Source: Siphonodentalium dalli
Lineage: Eukaryota > Mollusca > Scaphopoda > Gadilida > Siphonodentaliidae
DNA length: 64,000 nucleotides
Assembly (NCBI GenBank): GCA_032622095.1
Contig: CP136067.1
Coordinates: 42,575,549 to 42,639,548, forward strand
Direction: 5' to 3'
In this document: positions 13,301 through 28,300 of the stretch, one piece after another
How positions within the stretch are numbered: the stretch's first letter is position 1
Layout: each line of letters starts with the position of its first letter
Translations under genes and position numbers: made by a program
The notes under the pieces: generated by a model
Told to the model about the DNA's origin: nothing
The model's database searches: none
The model's input: only the letters and a program-made list of their open reading frames with translations

Positions 13301-16300
13301 TCATGAATGTTGACATTGACATGTAGATGGGAACAAGTAATTTTGGGGTCAATCGGCCAAAAAACATGGCCGCTGGTGGCCATCTTGGATTTCAAAATTC
13401 AATCCATTGGCGCGGGCTACAGGTCGTACTGTTCGTCTGATCATCATGAATTTTGTCATGGATAATATTAACATGTAGATGGGAACGAGTGATTTTGGGT
13501 CGTTTGGCTAAAAAACAAGTCCACCAGCAGCCATATTGGATTTTACTCTTTGCATGACTAAATCCTTTGGTGCGGGCTACAGGTCGTAGCTTTGGTCGGA
13601 ACTTCATGAAATTTGTCATGGATGTTAACAATGACATGTAGATGGGAAACGAGTCATTTTGGGGTCGTTCAGCCGAAAAACATGGCCGCCAGCAGTCATC
13701 TTGGATTTTACTCTTTGCATGACTAAATCCTTTGGCACAGGCTTCAGATCGTACCTTTGATCAGATCATTATGAGATTTGTAAAGGCTGTAGATGGGAAC
13801 AGGTCATTTTGGGGTAATTCGGAAAAAAACATGGCTGCCGGTGGCCATTTTAGAATTTACTCTTTGCATCACTAAATCCTTTGGCACACCATAATCACCA
13901 CATCCCTGATCCGATCATTATGAAACCTGTCATGAATGTTGATATTGACATGTACATCTAGTCTTACTTAGACATTTCAATTAGCACCTTTCCTATTCCT
14001 CCATTTACTGTCAACCATTAAATTATTCCCCTACCTAAGTTGAGCTACAGTGTCATTGACACTTTCATATTGGTGTTCTTCTGACCATAATCGTTACAAG
14101 TGAATGATCAAACAGTTAATTTATTTATATAGTTTTCATGCCATTTGTTGATTTCGTACTACGTTTTCAGTTTATTACTTCCACAATCTTCCATAATAGT
14201 GAAATTTGGTTTTCCTTATTCTTTTGAAATAAAAACCTCTATTTCGAAATTATTAATGCAATAGATGTCCCCTCTGCAACTGATGTATGTGTTAAATTCA
14301 GCTATAATTCAAGGATTTGAATATTTATTTGATATTCCTAGCAACAGAATATTTTTCATCTAATTGATTTCTCATACAATTTTTAGATTGGCTAATGTGC
14401 GTCCACATCAACCGCGTATTGTCCCCATGGGGCCGTCAATCAGCGCCATCTGTGATAGATCAAAAATCCTAGACAACAATGCTCGACGATTAGAGGTGCT
14501 CCGAAACTGTATCAGTTTCATCTTCGACAACAAAATATCAGATGCAAGAATTGTAAGTAACCTCCTTAATTACTAAGCGACAAAATTGAGCAAATACTGT
14601 AAAATCAATTTGTGGTAATCTATTATTTGGTGATTTTTTTGGACGACAAAACGAACATCCAATGTAATCCACATCTTAGGCATTGTTTGTTTTCGCATGT
14701 CAAAAATTTGTGTAATAAAATAATGAAGGTAAGGCAATACAAATTTAATTTCCAATTTCTCATGGCATCCTATCTTAAAATCATGCGCGAGTGTAATGAT
14801 ATTTAATTTTTTATATGCCCATTTGAAAAAATGGGACGTATTATATTATTAGTATGTCTGTCAGTCCATCTGACGGACAGTTCGCTTATTCATTTCCGGA
14901 TGATAACTTTAGTAAGTCTGAACTGAATGGACTGAAATTTACTATCACAAAATACAGGTAAAGTTACGGCCCTTTTTTTTGAATTTTGCACTAAATTTTT
15001 TATTCCGGATGAGAACTTTAGTAAGTCTGAATTGTATGGAATGAAATTTGGTAGGTGAGTTTACTTGCCCAAATAACAGGTGAATTTGGGTTCCGCCCCG
15101 CCAATTTTCACCTGAGTTATGGCCCATTGTTTGAAATTACCACAGGTGTATTTTGCCAGGCCCCAGTGATGCTCTTGTTATTTCTTGGGCTTATGCAAAC
15201 GAAGCATTCCACCTCTGCATCGGCTAGACTGATGCATTGTTTTGCTGGGATTACAGTCGCAATGCATCACATGTTTAACAAATGTTTGAACATAGTTACC
15301 AACAAGCCTTGAAATAGTGTGTCTGTCATTTGCAGAATGAGGTACCCAGAGGGTGAATTTAGTGATGCTACCCCGCATAGCGGGCTAGCATCGCCAATTC
15401 ACCCTCTGGGAACCTCATTCTGCTGAGGTGTAAGAAGAATGAGGTCCCCAGTAAATTTGTTTTAATCAAAATTTTGGAACAAAACTAAGGCTGTTATAAC
15501 CTCCGCCAAGATACCCCGAGTCACCACACCAAATTTGGTTGAAATCGGTCCAGGGGTCTGGGAGAAAACTCCAGACAGATCCTACTCTTTTATATATATA
15601 GATACCACTCATTATTCCAGACAATAATATGTGTAAACAATGCTCCATGAATTGGGCACTCAATAAATACTAATGGATTTGTCACACACATGTTACATGA
15701 AACAATGCTAGAATTACTGTTTAACCCTGTCTTTATTAAATGGATTCTCCCATCCAGTTATATGAGTATACGTTGGTATGGTTTATCATTCATATGGTGG
15801 GGTGTTAAGAAAAATGAGCAGACGACAGACAGGCGAAATGATAATAGAAGTTCAGAAGGATTCATTTCATTGGAGAGAAATGTTCAGATATTAAGTTCAA
15901 CAAACCTTTTCTAAGGAACTACTCTTGAATGAGTATTTTGTATAGAAAGGATAAAGCCAATGTACTTTTCATTTATATTTTTATGTATGCTTTCATGTTA
16001 CTTACACTCTCTTGTCACATTAACTCTTTCTTTACTAAATGGATTCTCCCATTCAGTAATAAAAGTATACATTGGAATGGTCTATTTTTCATCTGGAGGG
16101 TCTTCAGGAAAATAAGTAGACAACAGATAATACAAATACAGAAGGAGTCCTGTTCAGTGAGGGAAATGTTCAGACAATAAGTTCAACAAACAGTCCTATG
16201 TTTGTTTGCTGAACTTTTATCTGATCAGTTCCTCAGGGAACTACTCGTCAATGAATATTTAGTAAAGAAAGGGTTAAAGACTGGATTCAACCATGCCATG

Positions 16301-19300
16301 AAAAATGTTTGTCAAATATATTTTACAGATTTTTCCAGCAGTTTTGAGGTCTTTGAAGAGCCGGGTTGCCCGACAAGCTCTGGTACAGGAACTAGCCTAC
16401 CATGTGTCAAGCAACCGGGCCATGCTAGAACATCAACAGTTTGATCTTGTCGTCAGGCTACTTAACAATACACTACAGGTAAGAGATCCAAAATGATCAA
16501 ATTAATTATCCCTTTCTATACTTAATGGATTCTCCCATTCAGTTATAAAAGTATATATTGGGACAGTCTATTATTGATTTGGAGGGGTGTTCAAAGAATA
16601 ACAGCAGATGCCAGGCAGAAAAACAGTCAGTTAAAAAGTGGACATAGGAATGTTAAGGTGATAAAAGCAGAAAAATAAGGGACAACTACTCATCAATGAT
16701 GCTTAAGCTGCTACTAGAAAACTGGTGTTCATACTTACCATTTGATTTGCCACCTCTCTGGCAGACAAGGCTGATCTTTGGCTCACGGAAATTCAGGAAA
16801 AAAAGCAACATGAAAGATACTTTGAAAATTAGCCACAAAAAGTTGAAAATTAGCCACAAAAAGTATAGGTTGTCTGTTTAATTTTCTCAGAACATTCTCA
16901 CGTGCATGACACTTCGGGGATTCTTAGAAAAACAGGGAGGTGAGTTTGGCACATTTGGACGTCGAGGCACCACAGATCTTTCTGTCTTGACAGAGGTCAA
17001 GTCTACAATTTAACAAAAATCAGTATGTAAGCTTGTAGGCAATTAAAGCACTAACCAAATAAGCCTATTTACAGACGTCGATACAATAAACATGATCTAA
17101 TACTCATTTCTGTCAAAAATAATGTTTAAATATAAATTTGTTCGTATATTGCCAATGGCCCCAAGGCATGACTAAACTGTGTAACAATGCCTAAATGATT
17201 AAATCAAAACTAATTCTCTGATTATTATATTCAATATATTGGAATATGTTGAAAGATTGAATCTGTTAAATTGATGTGAAACACTCTGGGAGGGTGATCA
17301 AATAGAAATTGAGAATAATCTTGCTCAAAGTAGTTATTTGTTATGAATATTAATCCAAATTGACGATACACGCCGTCATTCTTATATATTAATTAAATGC
17401 AATGACTTTCGATGGCGAAATCATTTGTGGTAGATTATCGCCGATAGTTGCGTCCCGAATCGAGATGTAAATATTTACAATTGTCATAGTTCAGATAATG
17501 TTTTCTTTGGAGAGGTATGGTCGATTTCTTTGAAATTTTCCACGATGTTAGTATAATGCTACATTTCCGGTTGGCATAGCACCTGCATACTAACTTATCA
17601 ATTTCACGAACCCGAACAAATCCATAATATGTCTTTAAGGAAGACAAAATTTGATTTGATTTCATTAAAACTTTTTTAGAAAAATCGGTGGGTAAGAGAG
17701 GGTTTCATTTTTCCCACCACTCGTATATCACAGCTAGTTGGGGAATGAGACAATTCTAAGTAGCATACTTGTGCCCAAAATCTTTGTAAATTTTTAGTTA
17801 AAATTTTGGCAATAAAATCTGTTGACAATACAAGCTTATCCTTAAAAGATGGACACTGATCAAGTTGTCATAATTCCCTGGCTGTGGGCAACAGTTTGCG
17901 TGGAGTGTCTTGGATAATGTTGGTGGGTTATGCACAACATATTATCCTTGAGTAATACATCTGAATACCAAAGAAATTTTTAACACAATCCATAACTAAT
18001 TATTGTCTCTTATTCTGAGTTTGGTTGTTTTAATTTTTCAGAATGATTCGAGCATGGATGATAATGGTATTGCTTATGCAATTCTTCCTCTTGCCACGTC
18101 TTTCTGTAGGGTAAGTAAAACTATTTATACTCCCATGACCGAAGGAAATGATGGGTATACTGGATAACATTCATCAAATTCTCCATCCATCCCTACATCT
18201 GTCCTAGCAGATATCTCAACCACAGGTCATCTGATCTCAATGAAAATGATGTTCACCGCTATGAGGACATTCAGTGGAGTGTTCAATCGTCATATTTCTA
18301 AAAACTAATTCAAATCAAACAAGTTGAATGCTTTAAAGGCACGGGCGGCGTTCGTTGCAGAAATATTCACATTTGTTCAAATCGCCATCAACAGAAGGAA
18401 TATTAAAATATATATAGTTTTGTTCATATGCCAAACATAATCAGCACGTAAATAGTATATTTTCATCAAGATGTACGATGGTGTACGTAAACAAGAGCCT
18501 GCTCATGTTACAGAAGTTTTGCTTCTGTTTACTTAACACATCGCAATTCTATTGGTTAATCACACACAAATGATATAAACGCTCTTTATTATTTCCATAT
18601 CAGGAAAACAGTAACAAATAACGCTCTTTATGTTTAAGATATCCGGATCAAAACAAAAGCCAGGTTTTGTAACGTTTTTTGCTTTTGTTTACATAACAAA
18701 GGAAAAACATTTGACAATCACATACTGTTTATGTCATATTTCTGATTGGTATAAAAACAAAATATGTCTATATTTTACTATTATTTCTGTTTATGGCGGT
18801 TTTTGACGGAGGTGAATATTTTAACAGCATACCCACCACCAACACCGCCTGTATCAATATGAAAATCATAAACAGAGAGCTAATAGTGTGATCTAGTACA
18901 CTCACTGGCAAGCCTTGAAATAGTGTGTCTGTCATTTGCAGAATGAGGTCCCCAGAGGGTGAATTTAGTGATGCTACCCCGCATAGCGTGCTAGCATCAC
19001 TAAATTCACCCTCTGGGGACCTCGTTCTGCTTACACCTCAGCAGAATGAGGTTCCCAGAGGGTGAATTTGGTGATGCTAGCCAGGGTAATTTCCAGGCCA
19101 GTTTTGGTACCTGTAACAGGTATGGGCGCCCAAACTCCAGGCGCCCCAAAAAACAGTTAGAAAGAAGAAAAATTCCTCAGATAATTAGTTTTTTGACCAT
19201 TATTACTAGAAAACAAACACAACTAACACTAAACCATCAAATAAAGCAATAAATTGTCATTTTATGGCAGTATGTACATGTAGTTCAAGGGGGATGCCAC

Positions 19301-22300
19301 CCATACCCTCCCAAACTTAGGGCTGCTGCCTTCGGATATGACTTTGGCATATAAACAGGTGTCCCCAAATAATTACTGGAAACTACACTGAATTGCTAGC
19401 CCACTGCGGGGTAGCATCACTAAATTCACCCTCTGGGAACCTCATTTTGCAAATGACAGACACACTATTTCAAGGCTTGCTCACTGGTGTATTAGTTCAA
19501 ATAGATTCAATTTGCTAGAGAATATGGATTTTATTTTGAAAACCAGGAAATGTTGTTTTGAAGGAAGTGTCCAAAATTGCTTAAAGGTACTCAATCTGAT
19601 CAGACGGTCCCCATATCATCAAGTTACAACAACAACATTTCTTCAAAATACGCTTTAGTTATCAGAATCTTTTAATTACAAAAAAATAACGCTAACCACT
19701 GTCAACTATGGTATAACATTTCCCAAAACTTGTTATCAACATGTTGTTCAAAGAAATATGGCTGTATTATATTATCACTTGATTATCATGAAATTCGGCC
19801 ATATTACCACTTGATTTTAGAGTTATCCATCTTCATCCACAAGTTGGTCGGTTTGATGTATATTTTCCTGGTGGAAAAAAGTACATAACTTGAGAAATAA
19901 CAGATTTCAAAAATCAATATCTGATCACTCTGAGCTTTGATGAGAGGGTTCCTCGACTCAAATCAAATATTTGTTATCCCCGAAGCCAAAGAAATAGTAA
20001 TTATGGGGTGTTTATTCGGATAATGCATCTTTAAATTGTATTTTTTCTTGAAAAATTAATGAATACTTGCACCAGATAATTTCTGTGGAAGTTTTTCTAT
20101 GAATTCATAAGTTTTAGGATGTAGCTTCTTTTCTGGAAAAATAACCCTTTCTATACTGAATGGATTCTCCCACTCAGTTATAAAAATATACATTGGAACG
20201 AACTATTATTCAGTTCAGATAATAAAAGCAGATGACAGACAGAAAAACAGATAATACAAGAGCAGTATGACTCATATTCATTGCTGGAGATGATACAGAA
20301 GGGCATGGGTCCCTTTAAGATTCTGAAAATTTTTCCATGACCATCAATGTTGAAATTAATCAACTCTGGACCACCTTATGATATAGAAGGTGTTGAAACA
20401 CCAGAATATATAAATTGAAAATATTAAAACTTTTTTTTATGCAGAAATTATGCACTGGTGTAATACAGTTCTGCTATACCCTGATACAAGACCATGCTGT
20501 TTGGGGTAACAACCAATTTTGGGAGGCGGCGTTTTACCAGGATGTACAAAAACAGATAAGACAACTTTATATGCCACAATACGAACACACTATCACCAAG
20601 GATATAGAACGGCCAAGGACACTCAAAACTGGTGAACCTGTGAGTATATTTCTCTGTGTGCATAACGTAATGCCATTCAGATGCAAGTCAGAAAATAGTC
20701 AGTAGAACAATTTTCATTTTTAGCTCAACTTGACAAAGTCAAGATTGAGCTATTGCCATGGGTTGGCATCCGTCGTCCGTCTGTGCATGCAACTGCCAGC
20801 ACACCCTACAGGTCACACCTCTCATCTGATCATCATCAAGCTTCATATGAATCTTTGGGGTGACCTCAAGATGGGTGCCATCAATTTTTTCAGGAATTCA
20901 TTCATCACTCCTCGTCCGTCGTCCGTCCATCCATCCGTCCGTCAACAATTCTTTGAACATCTTCTCCTCTGGAACCATAAAACCGAATGGGTTTATATTT
21001 GGTGTGGATTTTCCCTAGGTGACTCTCATTCAGATTTGTTCAAATGAGGTCACTGGGTCAAATAGTTGCGAAGCCAGGGCCATAACTCTTTCCCACCATA
21101 GTAATTCTTACAACGACTTCTTCTCAAATTTCATTGGGCCGAATGGGTTCATATTTGGTACAAAGGGTCCTTGGGGGACTGTTATTCAGATTTGTTCAAA
21201 TGAGGTCACTGGGTCGAATGTGGGCGGAGCCAGTGACATAACTCAAAAAAATATTTTTTTTTTAAATTCAGATTTTTGGAATTTTCACCTTGCTCAATTT
21301 AACAAACAAAAAAATGATTTTTTAAACTTATTATAAAAGTTGAAAAAAGTTACACCATTATAACATCTGCAGAGTTATGAAACTTTCATCTTTAATGAAA
21401 TACAGAAATATTCCATTACCCATCCCCCGTCCCACATGGCCCAGACCCCCCCCCCCCCCCCCCCCCCCCCCACCCTGCAGTGGCCTGCACCCAACCAAAA
21501 TCCCTTCCAACGGATATCATCTCCAGCTTCCAACTTTAATACATGTTCTATTAAAGTTGCAGATATATCTTTGTGGATAGACAGAGAGAGACACAGGTCA
21601 TTAATCTAGATTAGAATAATATGTCATCTGGCTAGCAATTTTAAACAAACTGCCTGAATTTAGTGTGTCTGACATTTGCAGAATGAAGTCCCCAGAGGGT
21701 GAATTTAGTGTTGCTACCCTGTACAGCAGGCTAGCACCACGAAATACACCCTCCATGGACCTAATTCTGCTTAGGTATCATCTTCTGGGAAGTATCAAAT
21801 TGAAATTTTGTTTTAATTACTTTTAGACTGTTTCTTTTCTGTTCAGTTATTATGTCCCCCTAATTTTCAGAAGACAAAATGCATAATTGAGGTGCCCAAT
21901 GGGTGTGCATTACAAACTTCAACTGTAGAACTTCAATCTGTTCCTAGGTTTCCCATGGCTGGTGAGGCCTAATCAGACTGAGGATAAATCTGGTGATGCT
22001 AGCCCGCCTTGCAGAATATTGTCATTAAATTCACCTTTTGGGGACCTCATTCTGCAAATGTCAGACACACTATATTCAGACTTGGCTGGCATATTATTTT
22101 CTTAACCATCGCTTATCCAGATGAAATCATACCCTGATTTTTCAAAGAAACATTGGGGGGGGGGTATATTAGATTGAATTTGTCTTCTGTCTGTCAGGCG
22201 GTCCTTCCATCGTCTGTCTGTTGGGATGTCTATCCATCCGTCTATCAACAATTGTTTTCTTCTCCATATTAAAGACCAAATATGTTTATATATTTCAGTG

Positions 22301-25300
22301 TGCATGTTCCCTAGGTGACTCACAATCAGATTTGTTCAAATAAGTTCATCACATCAAATAGGTGCGAAGCTAGGGCCATAACTCTTTCCCTCCATAGTAA
22401 ATCTTAAAATAATTTCTTCTCAAGAACCATTGAGCCAATATTAGCTTATATTTGGTATGGATGGGCCTTGGGTGACCGGGTTAAGATTTGTTCAAATGGG
22501 GTCATTTTTAGGAAATGAGGTCCCCAGAGGGTGAAAATAGTTGATGCTATTCCACCTTGGGGAATAGTGTCTTTAAATTCACCTTTTGGGGACCTCATTC
22601 TGCAAAGATCAGACATACTAAATACAAACTTGGCTTTTCCAATATTATTTTCTTAACCACCACTTATCAAGGTGAAATCATACCCTATTGGATATTGGGG
22701 GGGGGGGGGTATATTGATATTACTAGATGAATGGATCTCATAGATGGGGATTCACATTTGTTCTAATAGGGGCAGAGATAAGAGATTTGGTACTGGTATA
22801 ATAATATTGATTTCTAGGCAGCCTGGGTGGGGGCAATGTTTGAGGCAATGGGGAAGGAGTGTAGAGGGGGTGGTGTTTTGACCCCCTACTTTGATCAAAA
22901 TTTAAACAGTTGAAAATTTCATGCCTGGTATAACATTAGTTGTAGATTAGATGTTCCATCAAAAATAGGTTAGAATTGTTCTCATAGTTTGGTTTTATTT
23001 TCCAACATGTATGTTTTTATACCAACAGTCCATATGTTCCTACTTCAGGTTAAACTGTTGGACCAAATTGGCCACAAATTTTAACTTTATGGGGTTGGTA
23101 ATTTTCAAACGTTTGAGAGCTTGAAGTACTGGTACCAGTTGTAAAATTCAACATAAGATGGATGTGCAAAATGATTTTTGTGAACTTAGTACTGTGGTAT
23201 GGTTGTCTTCTTTAAAAGGTAAGAGGTTGGAGATTTGTCAGTGGTGTGCAATTAGAAATTTCAAGTTGAAGAGCCCTGCTCATCGGAGAACCTCCAGCTA
23301 TGTCCATGTTTAGAACTACTTGTCTTAAGTGATATTGTCACGTACTGACTCTTGTTGTTTTCAGAGTCCCAGTCTTCTCAGTCTTTACAGTCTGGTGAGC
23401 GACCCACAGTCATTGACTGTCTTGTTTATTTAAAACATGGCTGCAGGCATTATTTTAAAGGTACTCAATCCGATTATTGTTAATAGTAAAAATTTGATTT
23501 TCGAGTTATCCATCTTACAACCGCAATTTGTCAGTTTGAGCACGTGGAAGTGGACCACGTCTCCAAAAATTAACAAACTTCAAAAATCGATATCTGATCA
23601 CTCTGAGCTTTGAAGGGTGAGTTCCTCGACTCGATCAAATATTTTTAACCCTGAAGCCAAAGAAATAGTAATTTAGGGACGCTTAATTGGATTGAGTACC
23701 TTTAATCTTTCCATGACTAAATCCTTCGGCACAGCCTGCAAACCATATCCATCATCCGATCATCACCAAACTTCATATGGATCTTTTGGGTGACCTCTAG
23801 ATGGGCAGCCATAAAAAAATTCCGTAATTCAATGAAAAACATGGCTGCCAGCAGCCATCTTGGATTTCAAATTTGAATCCATCGCGCACCCTGCAGCCCG
23901 CATTTATTGGAGAATTGTTTTGAAAATTTACAAAAATGTTTTGGATTGCCTCCAGATAGGAGTTATCAAATTTGAACGATTTTCGAAGAAGAACATTGCC
24001 ACCAACGGCCATCTTGGATTTTACTCTTTTTATGACTAAATCCTTTGGCACACCCAAGAGGCCAACTCCCTCATCCAATCATCACCAAACTGCATATGGA
24101 TCTTCGGGGTGACCTCTAGATGGGAGCTATTTCAGATTTTACTCTTTCTATTAGTATTAATACATCCTTTGGCTCTCCCAACCCTGATTATTAGCAGTCG
24201 GCTATCGGCAAAGCCGACTGTTTTGCCGAGGAAAAATTTATTATCCTCGGCTAAAAAATAGCCGAGGACATTATCTGAAGAAATGATAAACAAAATGTCA
24301 ATAAATGAGATTAATTATCAACCTTATCTCTATCAAACACCCAGCTATGCTATAAAACAAAGTTCTATCAGGTGTATGCGATCTACAGAGCTCCGCGTGT
24401 GTGTTATTATTCCAAATGACACGTGCTCTGGTAATCTAGCCCAATTTCTAACTGACCTACATTCTGATACACTATGGAAAGATCGCGTACATAGTTGTCT
24501 CTCATGCATGGTATATTGTATATATATATACACACATGTAATATATACAATTTTACTCGCGAGTCACCGAATACACAATCGATCGTGTCAGTTTCAGAAA
24601 TAAAACTGCGCAGACGGGCGATGTTTATAATAATAGTACATTTCAATGCGATGTCATAAGTTCTATATTTAGCCTGATTCCGGGAATTTGCGTCATCGAG
24701 ATTACGTTTCTGGGAACAGCTTTGTCACCGCTCAATTCCGCGAAGGATTTAAGTTTGAAGCGCTATAATGCATTGTAATTTTTCACAAACACAGCCCATA
24801 AACGACGTGTGATTTCCGAAGTGACTCACCAGTTTATAGTTTGAAATACGCGACGCTATTCGATGCATAGCATGGCCGACCGCGGGTTGGCTTTATATTT
24901 ATATCTAGAATACTAGAACGTGCGATCGTATACTGGTACGCTCACCCGTGCGTCAGTTGATGCATATGGTGGTTGTTTATTGATGCTGTGCAATGTTGGG
25001 ATTGGGAAATTCGTCACATGGAAATCACTCAAACATGCAATGATAATAGAAATTGAATGTAAGATAATAAACATGATATTAGTGTATGTTTATTAAAATA
25101 TTAAACATTTGTTCTTGTTCTTATCCAATATATTGGTGAATCACTGCACATCAACTACAATAAAAGAAATGCATATGATATTAAGAACTATATGTAAACA
25201 CAATTGTTAGTGTTAATTGTTTACAATCCACAATGCATAATGTATTTCAAATTGAAAATGTGGAAACTTAACAGAAATATTCACTGAATCATCATTCAAT

Positions 25301-28300
25301 ATGTCAATGTTATCTGTTAATTGTATGTATCCATAGTCATATTAGTTCTTGTAATGTATCATAATCATTTTAAGTACATTTAGTTAGTTGTTTATGGACT
25401 TTATTGTTCAATGTTGTCTGATCAGAGTGTTTACAATTCATTGCAAGAAACATGAACGTTCACAACAGTACCATTTATGTTGTTGTTGTGTGTTGGCTTA
25501 TAATTAATACTCAGAAAGTATTTTGAAATAAAAACAAACATGGTTACATATAGTTCTTAAATATCAGTAATGATCAAATTATTTAGATGACAATTGATTT
25601 CTAACAAGATCTAACACATTCAGTAACATAATTGAACAATTCGAGCTTGTTTTTGACAATTAAAAAAAAAGCCTAAGAGAATGCTGATTTCTCCTAGGCA
25701 TTTTTTTTGCCTAGGACATTTTTCCTAATTATCAGGGTTGCTCTCCCTACAACCAAACTTTTTCATCCAATTAATCCAAAACTGTTTATGCGTCTTCAGG
25801 GTAACCTCTAGTTACTTAAGCATATAAACTGTCCGAGTTCCCTATCGCTCTATGGACTGTAATATATGGCATGATCCCATTTCCAAGTTGAACTACAGTG
25901 TCATTGACACTTTCATTAATAATAACAATGGTTATTATTTAAACAGCGCCAAGCCTGCAAATATCATGTCTGTCATTTGCAGAGTGAGGTCCCCAGAGGG
26001 TGAATTTAGTGATGCTACCGCTGTGCGGGATAGCATCACTAAATTCACCCTCTGGGGACCTCATTCTGCAAAAGACAGACAAACTATTTGCAGGTTTGAA
26101 CAGTGCATATCCTCACAAGTACTAAATGCTTTGACCTTGACCCCTGTTGTTGAGCAATGCTGTAACTATTATGCGCTGCCATTTTAAAGCATTTCAAGAT
26201 TTTCGAGCTTTATCGATGAGGGACACCAGACAGAGTTACGGTCCTTTTTGTTGGAATTTGCACTCAATTTTCGTTTCCGGATTATAACTTTAGGAAGTCC
26301 AAACTGAATGGAATGAAATTTGGTATGTTAGTTTACTAGCCCAAGATACAGGTCAAGTTTGAATTTGTGTTCCGCCTTCCAATTTTCACCAGAATTTTGG
26401 CCTTTTGTTGGAATTACCACTGGTGTATTTTTAACCATACCCGAGTGATGCTCTTATTTGTTACCTGATTAAAGTAAACCTCGATATGAAGTTTTAGAAA
26501 TCGATGTCGGCTTATCTTTGAGAACCAACAAACTTAGACTGGGCTTATCCTTGGTGATGGGACAACTGACAGTTCTATACAGTACATATTTTTGGTCTTC
26601 AAACATATGAATATATTTTGATGAATTGATTTTTCCCCTGACAGAAATTATCGCCAGAGGTAGTGAGGACAACCCCAGATATGAAACGAAGATCGCCAGC
26701 TGTGAACCAACCTCTGAAGGAGCTCAGTGCTCTTGAATTGGCCGCAGAACAGGTATATATAAGTGGATAACTTTTACAGATATCTTTCATCTGGAAGATT
26801 GTGACTTACATCCTATAATATCTTCTTACCATGAATATTCATCAACACTAGGGTTGCAACGATGTGGAACTTCACGATGCAATGTGCATCACGTTGTTTA
26901 TGTGACGATGCAATGCGCATCATGATGCAGAATTACTAGTTGCTACAATGGATTTATTCAAGTTGTTTGCTGCCCACATGGTAACTTCAACTTGATTCCT
27001 GCAATAAGGAAATGTAAATTAATCTACTTTTATTACATGATCCTACCCTTATTCCATTCAATAAACCCATTCCATAAATTGTGATATTAAATATTCGTTT
27101 AATAACAGGATAGGATAGGATAGTTTATTTACAATACACACGAATGATACAGTGGCATTAATACGTAATAAAGTAAAGCAGTGTATTGTCGGGGGTAGCT
27201 TAGCCGCTTAGCCCTATCGGGCTGTCTTCCTGCTACCCCCTACCAGGAAATAGTGCCAGGTGACCTTTGACTTCCGGTTTGTCATCTATTTACATTCCGT
27301 ACACTATGTCTCAAAATACTATGGCTTCCAATATTTTTTCAACAAACTATAAATGAATGAAGAATTTGAAAAGTTATGTCATTAAATATAGCTAAAATTA
27401 AATACGCAAAAGAGTCTTTATTTATCTGGAATTATTTCTTTGCGCGGGCAAACAACACATAGTTACGTGAAACGTCATCCCATGCCCTACAGAAGCTGAT
27501 GTTAGTTTCGCGTACCAGTTGATTTAAGTATGTTTTGTTGAGGTTTTGGATCATGTAATAAATATAATATTCAATTCGTCCCAACTCGTTCCCAAACCGA
27601 ATTTACTGGACTCGTTTTGTAAATTCTGCTATAAACTGGGGACACATTGTACATCCTCTATGTATTTCCTCATTCAATCCCTCTGGGAAATAAATATTCA
27701 ATCCCTCTGGGAAATAAATGTTGACAAACACAATACATGATTGTTGTCAGCTACCAATTAATGAGTTTTTAATGCAAAAGTGTGCTTTACATAATTGTGA
27801 TGCAGCACATCAGACATTAACGATGCGATGCATAGAAAAATAGTGATGCATTCAAGCCTTGAAATAGGGTGTCTGTCATTTGCAGAATGAGGTCCCCAAA
27901 GGGTGAATTTAGTGATGCTACCCCGCATAGCGGGCTAGCATCACCAAATTCACCCTCTGAGAACCTCATTCTGCTGAGGTGTAAGCAGAATGAGGTACCC
28001 AGAGGGTGAATTTGGTGATGCTAGCCCGCTATGCGGGGTAGCATCACTAAATTCACCCTCTGGGGACCTCAATCTGCAAATGACAGACACACTATTTCAA
28101 GGCTTGGATGCATTGAAACCATGATGAATTGATGCAGCCATGGATATAAGTAGAATTAGGTGCAATCACCTGTGTTTAAGTTGACTTCCATATTTATAAA
28201 ATACCCAAGCATCAATTCATATAGAGGTTCAGTGCCATTCATTCTCTGCATATATAGACCACCACTCTTGTATATCATAATCAACTGAAATTATCATACC

